A stretch of DNA of 64,000 nucleotides from Chryseobacterium taiwanense (GTDB lineage Bacteria > Bacteroidota > Bacteroidia > Flavobacteriales > Weeksellaceae). The notes below the pieces were generated by a model. The model saw nothing but the letters and a program-made list of their open reading frames with translations. It did no database searches and had not been told where the DNA came from. Of this stretch, positions 10,152 to 18,878 are shown in pieces; positions within the stretch are counted from its first letter, which is position 1; each line of letters begins with the position of its first letter. The stretch is taken from positions 1 through 64,000 of the forward strand of contig NZ_JWTA01000006.1 of assembly GCF_000813825.1 (NCBI RefSeq), written 5' to 3'. The position numbers were made by a program, and so were the translations under genes.

Positions 10152-11429
10152 ATGAGAATTAATAGAAGGCGAAGGCTCATCAAGACATTTGATCTTTTGG
10201 ATCAGCCTATCAGATTCAATCCTTTCGTATTTAGCCGTACTTTTTTCATGTGGGCAATTACAGGATTGGTGGGAGGAATAATTGCCGGTCTTTATTGGAT
10301 CGTTCTTGAGCATTTTACAGAGTTTTTAGCTGAGTTTCAAGGCTGGATGGTAATTCCTACGATGGCTATCTGTGGTTTACTGGCTGGTTTGGTTATTCAT
10401 TTTATCGGTGATCCCGGAGAAATCCATTTGATCGTTAATAATATTCGATTTAACAAAGGCAAGTTGGAACCGAAAAATAATCCATCCATGATTTTGTCTT
10501 CCCTTTTTTGTGTAGCATCTGGAGGAAGCTTAGGTCCCGAAGCGCCTTTAGTTCAAGTGACGGGGTCTACAGGAACCTGGCTCGGAAAAATATTTAGATT
10601 AAAAGGGGAGGAGTTGCGTTCTTTGAGTATTGCCGGAATGGCTTCTGGTTTTACAGCACTTTTTGGCGCTCCGCTTGGCGGAAGTTTATTTTCGCTTGAA
10701 ATTCTTCATCATAAACATGCTGTTGAATATTATAAGGCGATCATTCCTGCATTGGTGGCGAGCTGTTTCAGTTACGTCATGTTTGCTTTAATTATTCATC
10801 TAGGAATAGGGGCAACCTGGGATTTGAAGGCTTATCATTATACAGGAGTTTATGATTTTGCTTATGCGACTGCTTTTGGAGCGGTAGGAACTTTATTTGG
10901 CTGGATCTTTATTTTTGTGGTAAAGTTCTTCAAAAAGGTTTTTGAATACAGAAAATTTCCGATTTATATTAAAACTTTCGTAGGCGGAATTATATTAGGA
11001 ATCATCGCTTTCTATTTTCCGATTACGAGATATTTCGGGCATAATGAGATCAATCAGTTGATCAACGGGAATTTTGCCCTGAATTTTTTAATCCTAGTTT
11101 TAATTTTCAAAATCTTAGCAATAGCCATTACCGTGACTTCAGGATGGAGAGGCGGTTTTATCATTCCTCTTTTCTTTGTAGGAACGACTTTGGGTTTAAT
11201 TATTCATAATTTGTTTCCGACAGTTGATACTACATTAGCAATTGTAAGCTGTATGGCTGCCATTAATGCCTGTGTCACAAGAACACCAATGAGTACCACG
11301 ATTATTTTGGGAACTTTAACCGGATTTACTTATTTTGTTCCCATACTTTTTGCGAGTTTAACGGGGTATTTCCTTGCTCCGAAAATTCCGTTTATCGGTT
11401 CACAGTCTGAAAAATTATCTGAAGAATAG
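10152..11429 (+). CDS. CLC-type chloride channel/transporter
   Basis: This 425-residue polytopic membrane protein belongs to the CLC voltage-gated chloride channel / H+-Cl- exchanger family. Its filter signatures are recognisable: GGSLGPEAP at residues 124-132 (the variant of GREGP seen in many bacterial CLCs, with the likely gating Glu at 130), and GWRGGFIIP further on, matching GxFxP. The first filter motif (GSGIP in E. coli) is replaced by GDPGEIH. About ten hydrophobic segments are visible. No cytoplasmic CBS domains follow. Anion specificity cannot be told from sequence, and fluoride-type CLCs were not excluded. It is monocistronic as far as the spacing shows. Confidence 0.92.
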   Translation: MRINRRRRLIKTFDLLDQPIRFNPFVFSRTFFMWAITGLVGGIIAGLYWIVLEHFTEFLAEFQGWMVIPTMAICGLLAGLVIHFIGDPGEIHLIVNNIRFNKGKLEPKNNPSMILSSLFCVASGGSLGPEAPLVQVTGSTGTWLGKIFRLKGEELRSLSIAGMASGFTALFGAPLGGSLFSLEILHHKHAVEYYKAIIPALVASCFSYVMFALIIHLGIGATWDLKAYHYTGVYDFAYATAFGAVGTLFGWIFIFVVKFFKKVFEYRKFPIYIKTFVGGIILGIIAFYFPITRYFGHNEINQLINGNFALNFLILVLIFKILAIAITVTSGWRGGFIIPLFFVGTTLGLIIHNLFPTVDTTLAIVSCMAAINACVTRTPMSTTIILGTLTGFTYFVPILFASLTGYFLAPKIPFIGSQSEKLSEE

Positions 11430-11492
11430 AGCTGTTTAAGAAGACATGTTAAAAATCAATTCAAATGGGCTTTAATTTTTGAGCCAATAAAC

Positions 11493-11522
11493 TTGAACTT
11501 CCGTGTCTTTTTAGTAAATTTG
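11493..11522 (+). promoter_or_regulatory. sucC promoter (-33/-7)
   Basis: A TTG at 11493-11495 and TAAATTTG at 11515-11522 are separated by 19 bases, a full Bacteroidota promoter. The start codon of sucC is 38 bases beyond the -7 box. Confidence 0.7.
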
Positions 11523-11560
11523 TCAACCTTTAAATTTTAAAATAAAATAATAAAAATAAT

Positions 11561-12751
11561 ATGAATCTTCACGAGTATCAATCTAAAGAGATTTTATCAA
11601 AGTATGGAGTAGCTATCCAACGTGGTTACGTAGCAAACAACGTAGACGAGGCTGTGGCTGCTGCTGAAAAACTAACTGCTGAAACAGGAGCTCAAGGCTG
11701 GGTTGTAAAAGCACAGATTCACGCAGGTGGTCGTGGTAAAGGTGGGGGTGTTAAGTTTTCTCCAAACATGGATAAACTTAAAGAAAACGCTCAGAACATC
11801 ATCGGAATGCAGTTGATCACTCCACAAACTTCTGCTGAAGGTAAGTTGGTAAATTCTGTATTGGTTGCAGAGGATGTGTATTATCCTGGAGAAACTGAAA
11901 CTAAAGAATTTTATGTTTCTATTCTTTTAGACAGAGCTGAAGGTAAAAATACTATCGTATATTCTACTGAAGGGGGGATGGATATTGAGCACGTTGCAGA
12001 AGTAACTCCTCATTTGATCCACAACGAATTGATCGATCCTGCTTTAGGTCTTCAAGGTTTCCAAGCTAGAAAAATTGCTTTCAACTTAGGTCTTGAAGGG
12101 AATGCTTTCAAAGAATTCGTAAAATTCATCTCTTCTTTATATAATGCTTATACAGGAATTGATGCTTCTCTTTTCGAAATCAACCCTGTGTTGAAAACTT
12201 CGGATAACAAAATTATCGCTGTAGATGCCAAAGTAACTTTGGATGGTAACTCATTGTTCCGTCACAAAGATCTTGAAGCGCTTAGAGATACAAGAGAAGA
12301 AGATCCTATCGATGTTGAAGCTGGTGAAGCTGGTCTTAACTTCGTAAAACTAGACGGTAACGTTGCTTGTATGGTAAACGGAGCTGGTCTAGCTATGGCA
12401 ACTATGGATATCATCAAATTATCTGGTGGTAACCCTGCAAACTTCCTAGACGTAGGTGGAACTGCTGATGCTCAGAGAGTACAAACTGCTTTCGGAATCA
12501 TCTTGAGAGATCCAAATGTAAAAGCGATCTTGATCAACATCTTCGGAGGTATCGTAAGATGTGATAGAGTTGCTCAAGGAGTTGTAGATGCTTACAAAGC
12601 GATGGGTAGCCTTCCGGTTCCATTGATCGTAAGATTACAAGGAACCAACGCTGTTGAAGCTAAAAAATTGATCGATGAGTCTGGTCTTCCGGTTCACTCT
12701 GCAATTACTTTAGAAGAAGCTGCAAACAAAGTAAAAGAAGTTTTAGCTTAA
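11561..12751 (+). CDS. sucC: Succinate-CoA ligase (ADP-forming) beta subunit
   Basis: SucC is the ATP-grasp beta subunit of succinyl-CoA synthetase, which makes ATP (or GTP) and succinate from succinyl-CoA in the TCA cycle. The 396-residue protein begins with MNLHEYQSKEIL and carries the nucleotide-binding GGRGKGGG (residues 56-63) and the C-terminal NIFGGIVRCDRVAQG phosphate-grasp region. Its partner sucD is not adjacent, a common arrangement in flavobacteria. A good -33/-7 promoter precedes it and a hairpin terminator follows. Codon use looks biased, fitting high expression. Confidence 0.97.
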   Translation: MNLHEYQSKEILSKYGVAIQRGYVANNVDEAVAAAEKLTAETGAQGWVVKAQIHAGGRGKGGGVKFSPNMDKLKENAQNIIGMQLITPQTSAEGKLVNSVLVAEDVYYPGETETKEFYVSILLDRAEGKNTIVYSTEGGMDIEHVAEVTPHLIHNELIDPALGLQGFQARKIAFNLGLEGNAFKEFVKFISSLYNAYTGIDASLFEINPVLKTSDNKIIAVDAKVTLDGNSLFRHKDLEALRDTREEDPIDVEAGEAGLNFVKLDGNVACMVNGAGLAMATMDIIKLSGGNPANFLDVGGTADAQRVQTAFGIILRDPNVKAILINIFGGIVRCDRVAQGVVDAYKAMGSLPVPLIVRLQGTNAVEAKKLIDESGLPVHSAITLEEAANKVKEVLA

Positions 12752-12774
12752 TCTAAAATTTTTATATAAAACTT

Positions 12775-12806
12775 AAAACCGTTTCATTTTTGGAACGGTT
12801 TTTTTA
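12775..12806 (+). terminator. sucC terminator
   Basis: An AAAACCGTTTC / GGAACGGTTTT stem is followed by a run of seven Ts, 24 bases after the sucC stop. Confidence 0.8.
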
Positions 12807-12831
12807 TGTATTGTAGGAAAATAATGTGTTT

Positions 12832-13332
12832 ATGAAAAACCTATACATTCCTGATCCATGTTCAGAAAACTGGGAAATGATGTCTCCTCAGGAAAAAGGG
12901 AGATTTTGTTCTGTTTGTGATAAATGTGTAATTGATTTTACACAAAAACAATCTGAAGAAATTTTTCAAATCATTAATGAAAAGAAAGAGGGAGAAGTAT
13001 GTGGAAGGTTTTATGACGATCAATTAAGTCACAAAGAAAGTGCATCTGAAAAGTTAAAAACTGAACTTTTCAGATATATTCCATCTTCTATTCAAAATAA
13101 CAGAATAATACTGGCTGTTTTTTCTTTTATTCTCTTTTTAACCGGCTGCTCAAAACAAAAAGAAGAATCTTGTACAATGACTACGGGTGTTGTAGTATCC
13201 GATACTGAAATAGATACGGTAAAAAATAAAAGCTACGTAATGGGCGAAGCGGTAATTCCTGAAGATCAGCAAACAACAAAAATTCATAAAAAAGACAGCA
13301 TTGCATTGAAGAACAAATTGTCAAAAAAATAG
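12832..13332 (+). CDS. Cys-rich N-terminal, single-helix membrane protein, unknown
   Basis: I start this 166-residue protein at the second ATG (MKNLYIPDPC); an alternative ATG is two codons upstream. The N-terminal ~45 residues hold Cys10, Cys26, Cys29 and Cys32 in the pattern PxPCxENW...MxPxEKGRFCxxCxKCVxDFT, which looks like a small metal-binding module; similar N-termini recur in Bacteroidota proteins ahead of membrane segments (recollection, not checked). A hydrophobic segment (IILAVFSFILFLTGC) follows near residue 90, then a polar tail. That segment ends TGC, but it is internal, so a lipobox is unlikely. Function unknown. Confidence 0.7.
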   Translation: MKNLYIPDPCSENWEMMSPQEKGRFCSVCDKCVIDFTQKQSEEIFQIINEKKEGEVCGRFYDDQLSHKESASEKLKTELFRYIPSSIQNNRIILAVFSFILFLTGCSKQKEESCTMTTGVVVSDTEIDTVKNKSYVMGEAVIPEDQQTTKIHKKDSIALKNKLSKK

Positions 13333-13416
13333 TCAGTTGATTTTAGTAATGGTTTTTTGTTAAAATATAACATATTCATTTTAAAATTATTATTTTTACA
13401 ATAATTGGGATTTAAA

Positions 13417-13551
13417 ATGAAGATACATTCATGGTTTTCTCTCTTTTTAGTTCTTAATTTTCAATTTCATATTGTGGATAATGATGCAGTGTCTTATGAA
13501 AAGCAAATCCGATTTGAAAATTTAAAACACCCACTTAGAAAATACCACTAA
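13417..13551 (+). CDS. Possible 44-residue peptide
   Basis: A short open frame begins MKIHSWFSLFLVLNFQF and continues with a polar, basic tail ending HPLRKYH. The N-terminus could act as a signal or anchor. It lies 23 bases ahead of the secreted protease gene. There is no homology to support it; it could equally be chance. Confidence 0.25.
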   Translation: MKIHSWFSLFLVLNFQFHIVDNDAVSYEKQIRFENLKHPLRKYH

Positions 13552-13574
13552 TATTAATATATAAAATTACTCTC

Positions 13575-15770
13575 ATGAAAACTAAACCATTTATTGTCTC
13601 GTGTTTGCTGATTGCGGCACAAGGTTTTGGTCAACAGAATTACTGGTCAAAACTTAAAGATACCCATGTAAGCAGAGAAAATCTGAGCCCAAGATGGACG
13701 ACTCCGAATACTTTTTCTTTATATCAGTTAGATTTAGATAAAATGAAAGCGGATCTTAAAAATGCTCCTCAACGTTTTTCTAAGAATGAAAATCTATTGA
13801 TTAAATTCCCCGACTCAGATGGGAAAATAATAGATTATATTATTCAGGAAGCTTCTGTAATGGAGCCCGAATTACAGGCAAAATTTCCGGAAATACGATC
13901 TTACATTGGATGGCAAAAAAATCATCCTGAAAATTCGATTCGTTTTAGTATCACTCCACAAACGGGAATTAGCGTAATGTATTTTGATAATTGGGAAGTA
14001 AGTTATCTGGATAGTTATGCAAAAGATCATTCATCTTTCATTTTATATAAAAGAAAAGACCTTCCTAAAAATGACCGTCTTTTTGAATGCCACGTTGAAA
14101 ATGAATTAGATAATTTAAAAAATAATAGTTCTACCAACAAAGCACCTGTTGTTTCTGATGGGCAGTTCAGAACGTACAGATTGGCTTTAGCAGCAACAGG
14201 AGAATATACAACTTTTCACGGTGGAACTGTAGCAGGAGCATTAGCTGCAATGGCAACGACAATGACAAGAGTAAATGGGGTCTACGAAAAGACAATCTCC
14301 TCTACAATGGTCATGGTAGCCAACACCAATTTAATCATCTATACTAATGCTACTACAGATCCTTATACGAATAATAACGGATCCACCATGTTAGGTGAGA
14401 ATCAGACGAATATTAATACGGTGATTGGAACAGCAAATTACGATATTGGTCATGTTTTTAGTACCGGTGGAGGCGGAGTTGCTTATCTGGCATCAATATG
14501 TACTGCTAATAAAGCAGGAGGTGTTACAGGTTCTGGAGCTCCGGTTGGAGATCCCTTTGATATTGATTATGTTGCTCATGAAATGGGGCATCAGTTTGGT
14601 GGCAATCATACCTTTAGAGCAAATACAGGTTCATGTAGTGGTAATGCAAATACTTCTACGGCATTTGAACCAGGGAGTGGTACTACGATTATGGCTTACG
14701 CAGGAATTTGCGGATCTACAAATAATGTCCAAAATAATAGTGATCCTTATTTTCATGCTGCAAATGTGGTGGAAATGAATGCTGTAATACAAAAAGCAAC
14801 AGATTGTTCGGTAAAAACTCCTAATAATAATTTAGTTCCTACAGCAGATGCCGGAGCAGACTATATTATTCCGAAGGGAACAGCTTTTGTGTTAACGGGA
14901 ACAGGAACAGATCCAAATGGTGATCCATTGACTTATCTATGGGAGCAGTATGACAATACTTCAAATACTCAGCCTCCGGTTTCTACGGCTACAGGAGGTC
15001 CTGTTTATCGTTCTTTGTTACCTACAACTTCTCCTTCAAGATACTTTCCGGTGCTAAGTTCTGTTGTTGCTAATAACTTAATTCCTAAATGGGAGGTTAC
15101 TCCAAGTGTTGCCAGAACCCTGAATTTCTCACTATTGGTGAATGATAATAAAATAACAGGAAATCAGGCAGCGAGAGATGCAATGGTGGTTACGGTTACT
15201 AATGATGGACCTTTCACGGTGTCTTCGCATACCATTAATACTGCTTATACCGGAGGTACAGCTACGAATGTTACCTGGAATGTGGCAGGAACAAATACAG
15301 GAACCATCAATACTCAGAATGTAACGATTTTACTTTCAAAAGACGGAGGAGTAACTTTTAATACAGTTTTGGCGGCAAGTGTTCCGAATAATGGTTCAGC
15401 TTCTGTGAATTTACCTAATGAAAATATTGCCTCAGCAAGAATTATGGTAAAAGCACTCAATAATATTTATTATGCTTTAAATTCTTCAAGCTTTTCAATC
15501 ACCCAGTCATTGGGAACATCAGAATCTGAGATTAAGAGCTTCTCAATTTATCCTAATCCTTCCCATGATGTGGTTAACATTAAATTGAAAAATCAATCTC
15601 AAAAAGCAGACTATTCATTATTTGATGTTTCAGGAAGATTGTTGAAAAATGGAAGTTTTAAAGGAGAAACAAAAGTTAAAGTCAACGATCTGACCAGTGG
15701 AAATTATTTGATCTCAATTGATTTAGAAAATGGAGAAAAAATAACTGAAAAATTAATTATAGGAAAATAA
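13575..15770 (+). CDS. Secreted reprolysin-like zinc metallopeptidase with T9SS sorting domain
   Basis: This 731-residue protein has a signal peptide (cleavage near FGQ, residue 20), a propeptide-like region to about residue 190, then a metzincin protease domain with the zinc site HEMGHQFGGNH (residues 335-345) and a downstream Met-turn (TIMAYAGICG). Fibronectin/Ig-like regions with repeated TVTNDGPFTV-type strands follow. The last ~80 residues (from FSIYPNPSHD) are a type A sorting domain for the type IX secretion system, so it should be exported across the outer membrane and cleaved there. Its substrate is unknown. It is expressed alone and ends at a bidirectional hairpin shared with the MscS gene. 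Confidence 0.92.
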   Translation: MKTKPFIVSCLLIAAQGFGQQNYWSKLKDTHVSRENLSPRWTTPNTFSLYQLDLDKMKADLKNAPQRFSKNENLLIKFPDSDGKIIDYIIQEASVMEPELQAKFPEIRSYIGWQKNHPENSIRFSITPQTGISVMYFDNWEVSYLDSYAKDHSSFILYKRKDLPKNDRLFECHVENELDNLKNNSSTNKAPVVSDGQFRTYRLALAATGEYTTFHGGTVAGALAAMATTMTRVNGVYEKTISSTMVMVANTNLIIYTNATTDPYTNNNGSTMLGENQTNINTVIGTANYDIGHVFSTGGGGVAYLASICTANKAGGVTGSGAPVGDPFDIDYVAHEMGHQFGGNHTFRANTGSCSGNANTSTAFEPGSGTTIMAYAGICGSTNNVQNNSDPYFHAANVVEMNAVIQKATDCSVKTPNNNLVPTADAGADYIIPKGTAFVLTGTGTDPNGDPLTYLWEQYDNTSNTQPPVSTATGGPVYRSLLPTTSPSRYFPVLSSVVANNLIPKWEVTPSVARTLNFSLLVNDNKITGNQAARDAMVVTVTNDGPFTVSSHTINTAYTGGTATNVTWNVAGTNTGTINTQNVTILLSKDGGVTFNTVLAASVPNNGSASVNLPNENIASARIMVKALNNIYYALNSSSFSITQSLGTSESEIKSFSIYPNPSHDVVNIKLKNQSQKADYSLFDVSGRLLKNGSFKGETKVKVNDLTSGNYLISIDLENGEKITEKLIIGK

Positions 15771-15791
15771 TTTTTGAATTTTATATAAAAG

Positions 15792-15819
15792 AAAAGCAGT
15801 CAAATTGACTGCTTTTTTT
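15792..15819. terminator. Bidirectional terminator, protease / MscS
   Basis: The stem AAAAGCAGTC / GACTGCTTTT (AAATT loop) is followed by Ts on the plus strand and is equally T-flanked on the minus strand. It sits between convergent genes. Confidence 0.85.
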
Positions 15820-15820
15820 A

Positions 15821-16702
15821 TTAATCATGATTTTCGTTGATGCCGATTTCTCCATTGGTGATGCTTATGCTTGTTGGAGTTACCAACTGAATTCCGTCTG
15901 CATCAAAACGTTGTTTTATTTTTAAGAGGGCTTCACTTTTCAGTTGAACCATATTGGCTCCTACTTTCATCCAGAATTTAGCCTGAAGATTGAAAACTCC
16001 TTGTTTTAAATCGGTGAAAATAACTTCTATACTATCTAATCGGTCTACATTTTCCAAGCTTTTTACGATCTCCAGAATTCCTTTTTGTGCTTTACTGATG
16101 TCTTCGTCGGCAGGAATTTCAAAATTTAAAATAATTCTTCGCTGAGGAGAAGCGGTAATATTATAAAACGGTGCGTTAAAAACAACCTGATTCGGAATAT
16201 AAGCTTTCTTCCCGTCGTCAGTAAGAAGTTTTGTCGTTAAGAAGCCAATTTCCTGTACTGTTCCGGAGTGGTTTCCTATCGTAATATAATCACCGACTTT
16301 ATATGCTTTATCAATTCCAATCAGCATTCCTGAAAATATACTGGAAACAAGATCTTTCAAGGCAACCCCTGCAATAACCCCTGCAACTCCCAAACTTCCG
16401 ATAAACTTCCATAAGAAACCACTGAATCCCATTATTTCTAATGAAATAAAAGTTCCCATGATCATAATTAAAAATCTGAAAACACTGATTAAAGTAACCA
16501 ATGAACTTTCTTTTTTGCTTTTTGGGAAAAATTTATGCAAAAGCTTTACGGCGATTTGGCTGAGATATTTACTTGTGAAAAGAAAAAAAGAAAATACAAT
16601 AATTCCTACCACCAGTTTAGGGGTGAGTTCGGCAAACGTTAAATACCAGTTTTCCAAAACTTTGTACACCACATCTACATATCTTAAGCCTGTTTTCTCC
16701 AT
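15821..16702 (-). CDS. Small-conductance mechanosensitive channel, MscS family
   Basis: MscS-type channels open under membrane tension and release solutes on hypo-osmotic shock. The 293-residue protein has three N-terminal hydrophobic helices. The pore-lining helix is Gly/Ala-rich (GVAGVIAGVALKDLVSSIFSGMLI), and the cytoplasmic beta-domain starts FKVGDYI-like with YKVGDYITIGNHSGTVQEIGFLTTKL. The length and layout match the short MscS class. It is monocistronic and convergent with the protease gene. Confidence 0.92.
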   Translation of the reverse strand: MEKTGLRYVDVVYKVLENWYLTFAELTPKLVVGIIVFSFFLFTSKYLSQIAVKLLHKFFPKSKKESSLVTLISVFRFLIMIMGTFISLEIMGFSGFLWKFIGSLGVAGVIAGVALKDLVSSIFSGMLIGIDKAYKVGDYITIGNHSGTVQEIGFLTTKLLTDDGKKAYIPNQVVFNAPFYNITASPQRRIILNFEIPADEDISKAQKGILEIVKSLENVDRLDSIEVIFTDLKQGVFNLQAKFWMKVGANMVQLKSEALLKIKQRFDADGIQLVTPTSISITNGEIGINENHD

Positions 16703-16747
16703 AGAATTTTAAAATTAAATTTTTTTTAGAATTTTTCAACAAAAATT

Positions 16748-16783
16748 TTGCCAGTCTCAAAAAGTCTACTAAATTTGTAGACT
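16748..16783 (+). promoter_or_regulatory. Peroxiredoxin promoter with overlapping palindrome
   Basis: A TTG at 16748-16750 and TAAATTTG at 16770-16777 lie 19 bases apart, a full Bacteroidota promoter. The -7 box sits inside a perfect inverted repeat with arms AGTCTAC (16763-16769) and GTAGACT (16777-16783). A regulator bound there would cover the -7 region, so repression of the peroxiredoxin gene is plausible (inference). Confidence 0.65.
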
Positions 16784-16793
16784 AATAAAACGA

Positions 16794-17435
16794 ATGAATA
16801 TGTCAATTAAACTAGGAGATATAGTACCAGACTTCAATGCAGAGTCTACCATTGGGAACCTGAATTTCTATGATTTTCTTGGAAATTCTTGGGGAATTTT
16901 ATTTTCCCATCCTGCAGATTATACACCGGTATGTACCACAGAACTTGGGTATACTGCAAAATTGAAGTCTGAGTTTGAACAAAGAAATACAAAAGCCATT
17001 GCTTTGAGTGTAGATGGAGTAGAAGATCACCATAACTGGATCAAAGATATTAACGAAACCCAGAATACAGAGGTTGAGTTCCCTATTATAGCAGACAAAG
17101 ACCGAAAAGTTTCAGAATTGTTTGATTTTATTCATCCTAATGCTTCAGCAACCGCTACCGTTCGTTCTTTATTAATTATTGATCCTGAAAAAAAAGTAAG
17201 ATTGATTATTACTTATCCGGCATCTACGGGAAGAAATTTTAATGAGATCATAAGAGTTTTAGACTCTCTACAATTGGTAGATTCTCATAAAATTGCAACG
17301 CCTGTCAATTGGAAAAACGGTGAAGATGTCATTATTCCACCTGCAATTTCCACTGAAGATGCTAAAAAAATATTCCCAAAAGGAGTAAGAGAAATAAAGC
17401 CGTATCTGAGATATACGCCCCAACCCAATACATGA
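16794..17435 (+). CDS. 1-Cys peroxiredoxin (Prx6 type)
   Basis: Peroxiredoxins reduce hydrogen peroxide and organic peroxides. This 213-residue protein has the Prx6-type active site HPADYTPVCTTE with peroxidatic Cys47. It is the only cysteine in the protein, so it is a 1-Cys enzyme that must use an external thiol as reductant. The Prx6-typical YPASTGRNFNEIIRVLDSLQL and the long C-terminal extension (VNWKNGEDVIIPP) are present. Two in-frame ATGs two codons apart are possible starts (16794 or 16800). It stands alone between an MscS gene and a strong terminator, behind a promoter that overlaps a palindrome. Confidence 0.95.
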   Translation: MNMSIKLGDIVPDFNAESTIGNLNFYDFLGNSWGILFSHPADYTPVCTTELGYTAKLKSEFEQRNTKAIALSVDGVEDHHNWIKDINETQNTEVEFPIIADKDRKVSELFDFIHPNASATATVRSLLIIDPEKKVRLIITYPASTGRNFNEIIRVLDSLQLVDSHKIATPVNWKNGEDVIIPPAISTEDAKKIFPKGVREIKPYLRYTPQPNT

Positions 17436-17473
17436 TTTATTTGATTTTTTATAGTTTAGTTTTAATTTGTACG

Positions 17474-17506
17474 AAAAGCGGCTCGGAAATTTTCCGAGCC
17501 GCTTTT
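17474..17506. terminator. Bidirectional terminator after the peroxiredoxin gene
   Basis: A long GC-rich stem (AAAAGCGGCTCGGAA / TTCCGAGCCGCTTTT) lies between convergent genes. It serves the peroxiredoxin gene on the plus strand and the porin-like gene on the minus strand. Confidence 0.9.
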
Positions 17507-17528
17507 ATTATTTTTAAAGAAGAAGATT

Positions 17529-18119
17529 TTATCTTGCTTCTCTAATTACTTGTTTTGCTTTCGCTGTTGGAATATAAATACTGAATCCTACATTAAAGGT
17601 AATATTAGAATTCAATCCCTCACTTCCGAATCCTGCTTGACCTTGGTATTTTACTAAACCTTCCAATCCGATGTTAGGCGTGATGAAATAAGAATATCCA
17701 GGTCCAACTCCAAAATCAAGACCGGTAGTAGAGTTTCCGTTTTCTACAGAAGATCCTCCAATACCAACATTTCCTTCAAAAAACCATCTTCCGTGGTTTA
17801 ATAAATTATCAACTCCTTTTTCTCCGGGAGATAGGTAATAACGTCCTAAGCCTCCTACCGCATAATCAAATCTGGTTGGGCTTCCGTTGGTTACTTTGCT
17901 TATTCCAAGATTTACATATCCTCCGACTGCTACATTATCTTCAATAAAGTAAGCACCCTTTGGCTGAATAGAGATGTTGTAACCACCTCCTGTATTTAAG
18001 CCGAAGTTGCTGGATAAAAGGCTGCTTCCTACCAACCAATTTCCTTTCTGTATCTGAGCATTCGCAGTTGCTGTCAATCCGCCGATGGCGAATAGTCCTG
18101 CTAAAATTAGTTTTTTCAT
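17529..18119 (-). CDS. Outer-membrane beta-barrel protein (porin-like)
   Basis: This 196-residue protein has a signal peptide (cleavage after TANAQ, residue 22). It then shows regular alternating beta-strands: GNWLVGSSLLSSNFG, YFIEDNVAVGGYVNLG, GRWFFEGNVGIGG, YFITPNIGLEGLVKYQG and ITFNVGFSIYI. This is the pattern of a small eight-stranded barrel of the OmpW/OmpA-like 'porin family' group. A short basic tail follows the last strand. Ligand or function unknown. Confidence 0.82.
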   Translation of the reverse strand: MKKLILAGLFAIGGLTATANAQIQKGNWLVGSSLLSSNFGLNTGGGYNISIQPKGAYFIEDNVAVGGYVNLGISKVTNGSPTRFDYAVGGLGRYYLSPGEKGVDNLLNHGRWFFEGNVGIGGSSVENGNSTTGLDFGVGPGYSYFITPNIGLEGLVKYQGQAGFGSEGLNSNITFNVGFSIYIPTAKAKQVIREAR

Positions 18120-18279
18120 ACTTTATCGTTTTAATAATTAATGTTTATTATTTTGATAATTAATTAAAAACAATAAATATGCCATGTAACTCATTTTAAG
18201 GTGATTTTTGTAATATTCTTAATTTTTGTTAAAATTAATATATAATTATTTGAACACCTTGCTTGCTGATTTTACAATT

Positions 18280-18795
18280 TTAGATGAAAATAAGGATGAT
18301 GGAAACAATAAGTCCGACAACTGTAAATACCATTCCACGTTTGAATGCTTTTGTCTTAGGATTGAACATCCAGAAGCTTGAAATAACAAAGAAGAACAAA
18401 GCGATTCCGAAGAAAGCATTTAATGGAGACAATGTGTCTTTTGATTGGGATTTGTGAAGTTTTGTCATTTTATCCAATACAAAAGGAAGTTCTTTTTTAG
18501 TATACTTTGCCTGACCAGTTGCAGCATCGTAAGTTCCCTGCTTGAATTTTAAAATAGTTCCTTCCGTTTTCTCTACTTCAAGATTCTTCATTTTTAATTC
18601 TTTTCCCAGCTCTTTTTCGGAAAGGTTTTTAGCGATTACTTTATCAATTTTCTTTTCTTTTTTCAGAAAATCGGTATCTCTGTAAATCAGTAAAACCCCA
18701 CTTACTGCGTAAACGGCCATAATACCGGCAAGGAAAAACCCTAAATATCGGTGGGTAATTCTCATGAAACTTCTTGTGTCTTTAATCTTATCCAT
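18280..18795 (-). CDS. PepSY-TM family membrane protein
   Basis: This 171-residue protein has an N-terminal helix preceded by FMRITHRYLGFFLAGIMAVYAVSGVLL, the signature of PepSY-associated membrane proteins. A ~60-residue soluble PepSY-like segment follows, then two C-terminal helices. It is much shorter than the iron-uptake PepSY reductases but of the same kind. It lies 83 bases downstream of a siderophore-type TonB receptor on the same strand, which suggests a role in handling imported iron-siderophore. That is inferred from context, not shown. Confidence 0.85.
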   Translation of the reverse strand: MDKIKDTRSFMRITHRYLGFFLAGIMAVYAVSGVLLIYRDTDFLKKEKKIDKVIAKNLSEKELGKELKMKNLEVEKTEGTILKFKQGTYDAATGQAKYTKKELPFVLDKMTKLHKSQSKDTLSPLNAFFGIALFFFVISSFWMFNPKTKAFKRGMVFTVVGLIVSIILIFI

Positions 18796-18878
18796 ATCTT
18801 AATTATTTTTGTTTATAAAGCTAAAAGTGGAAACTGCAAAAATGCAACTTCCACTTTGATTTGAAAAATTATTTAATC

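Noticed and set aside
13417-13551. 44-codon frame treated as a firm gene
   Set aside because: There is no homology, no promoter and no coupling to a neighbour; kept only as a low-confidence feature.
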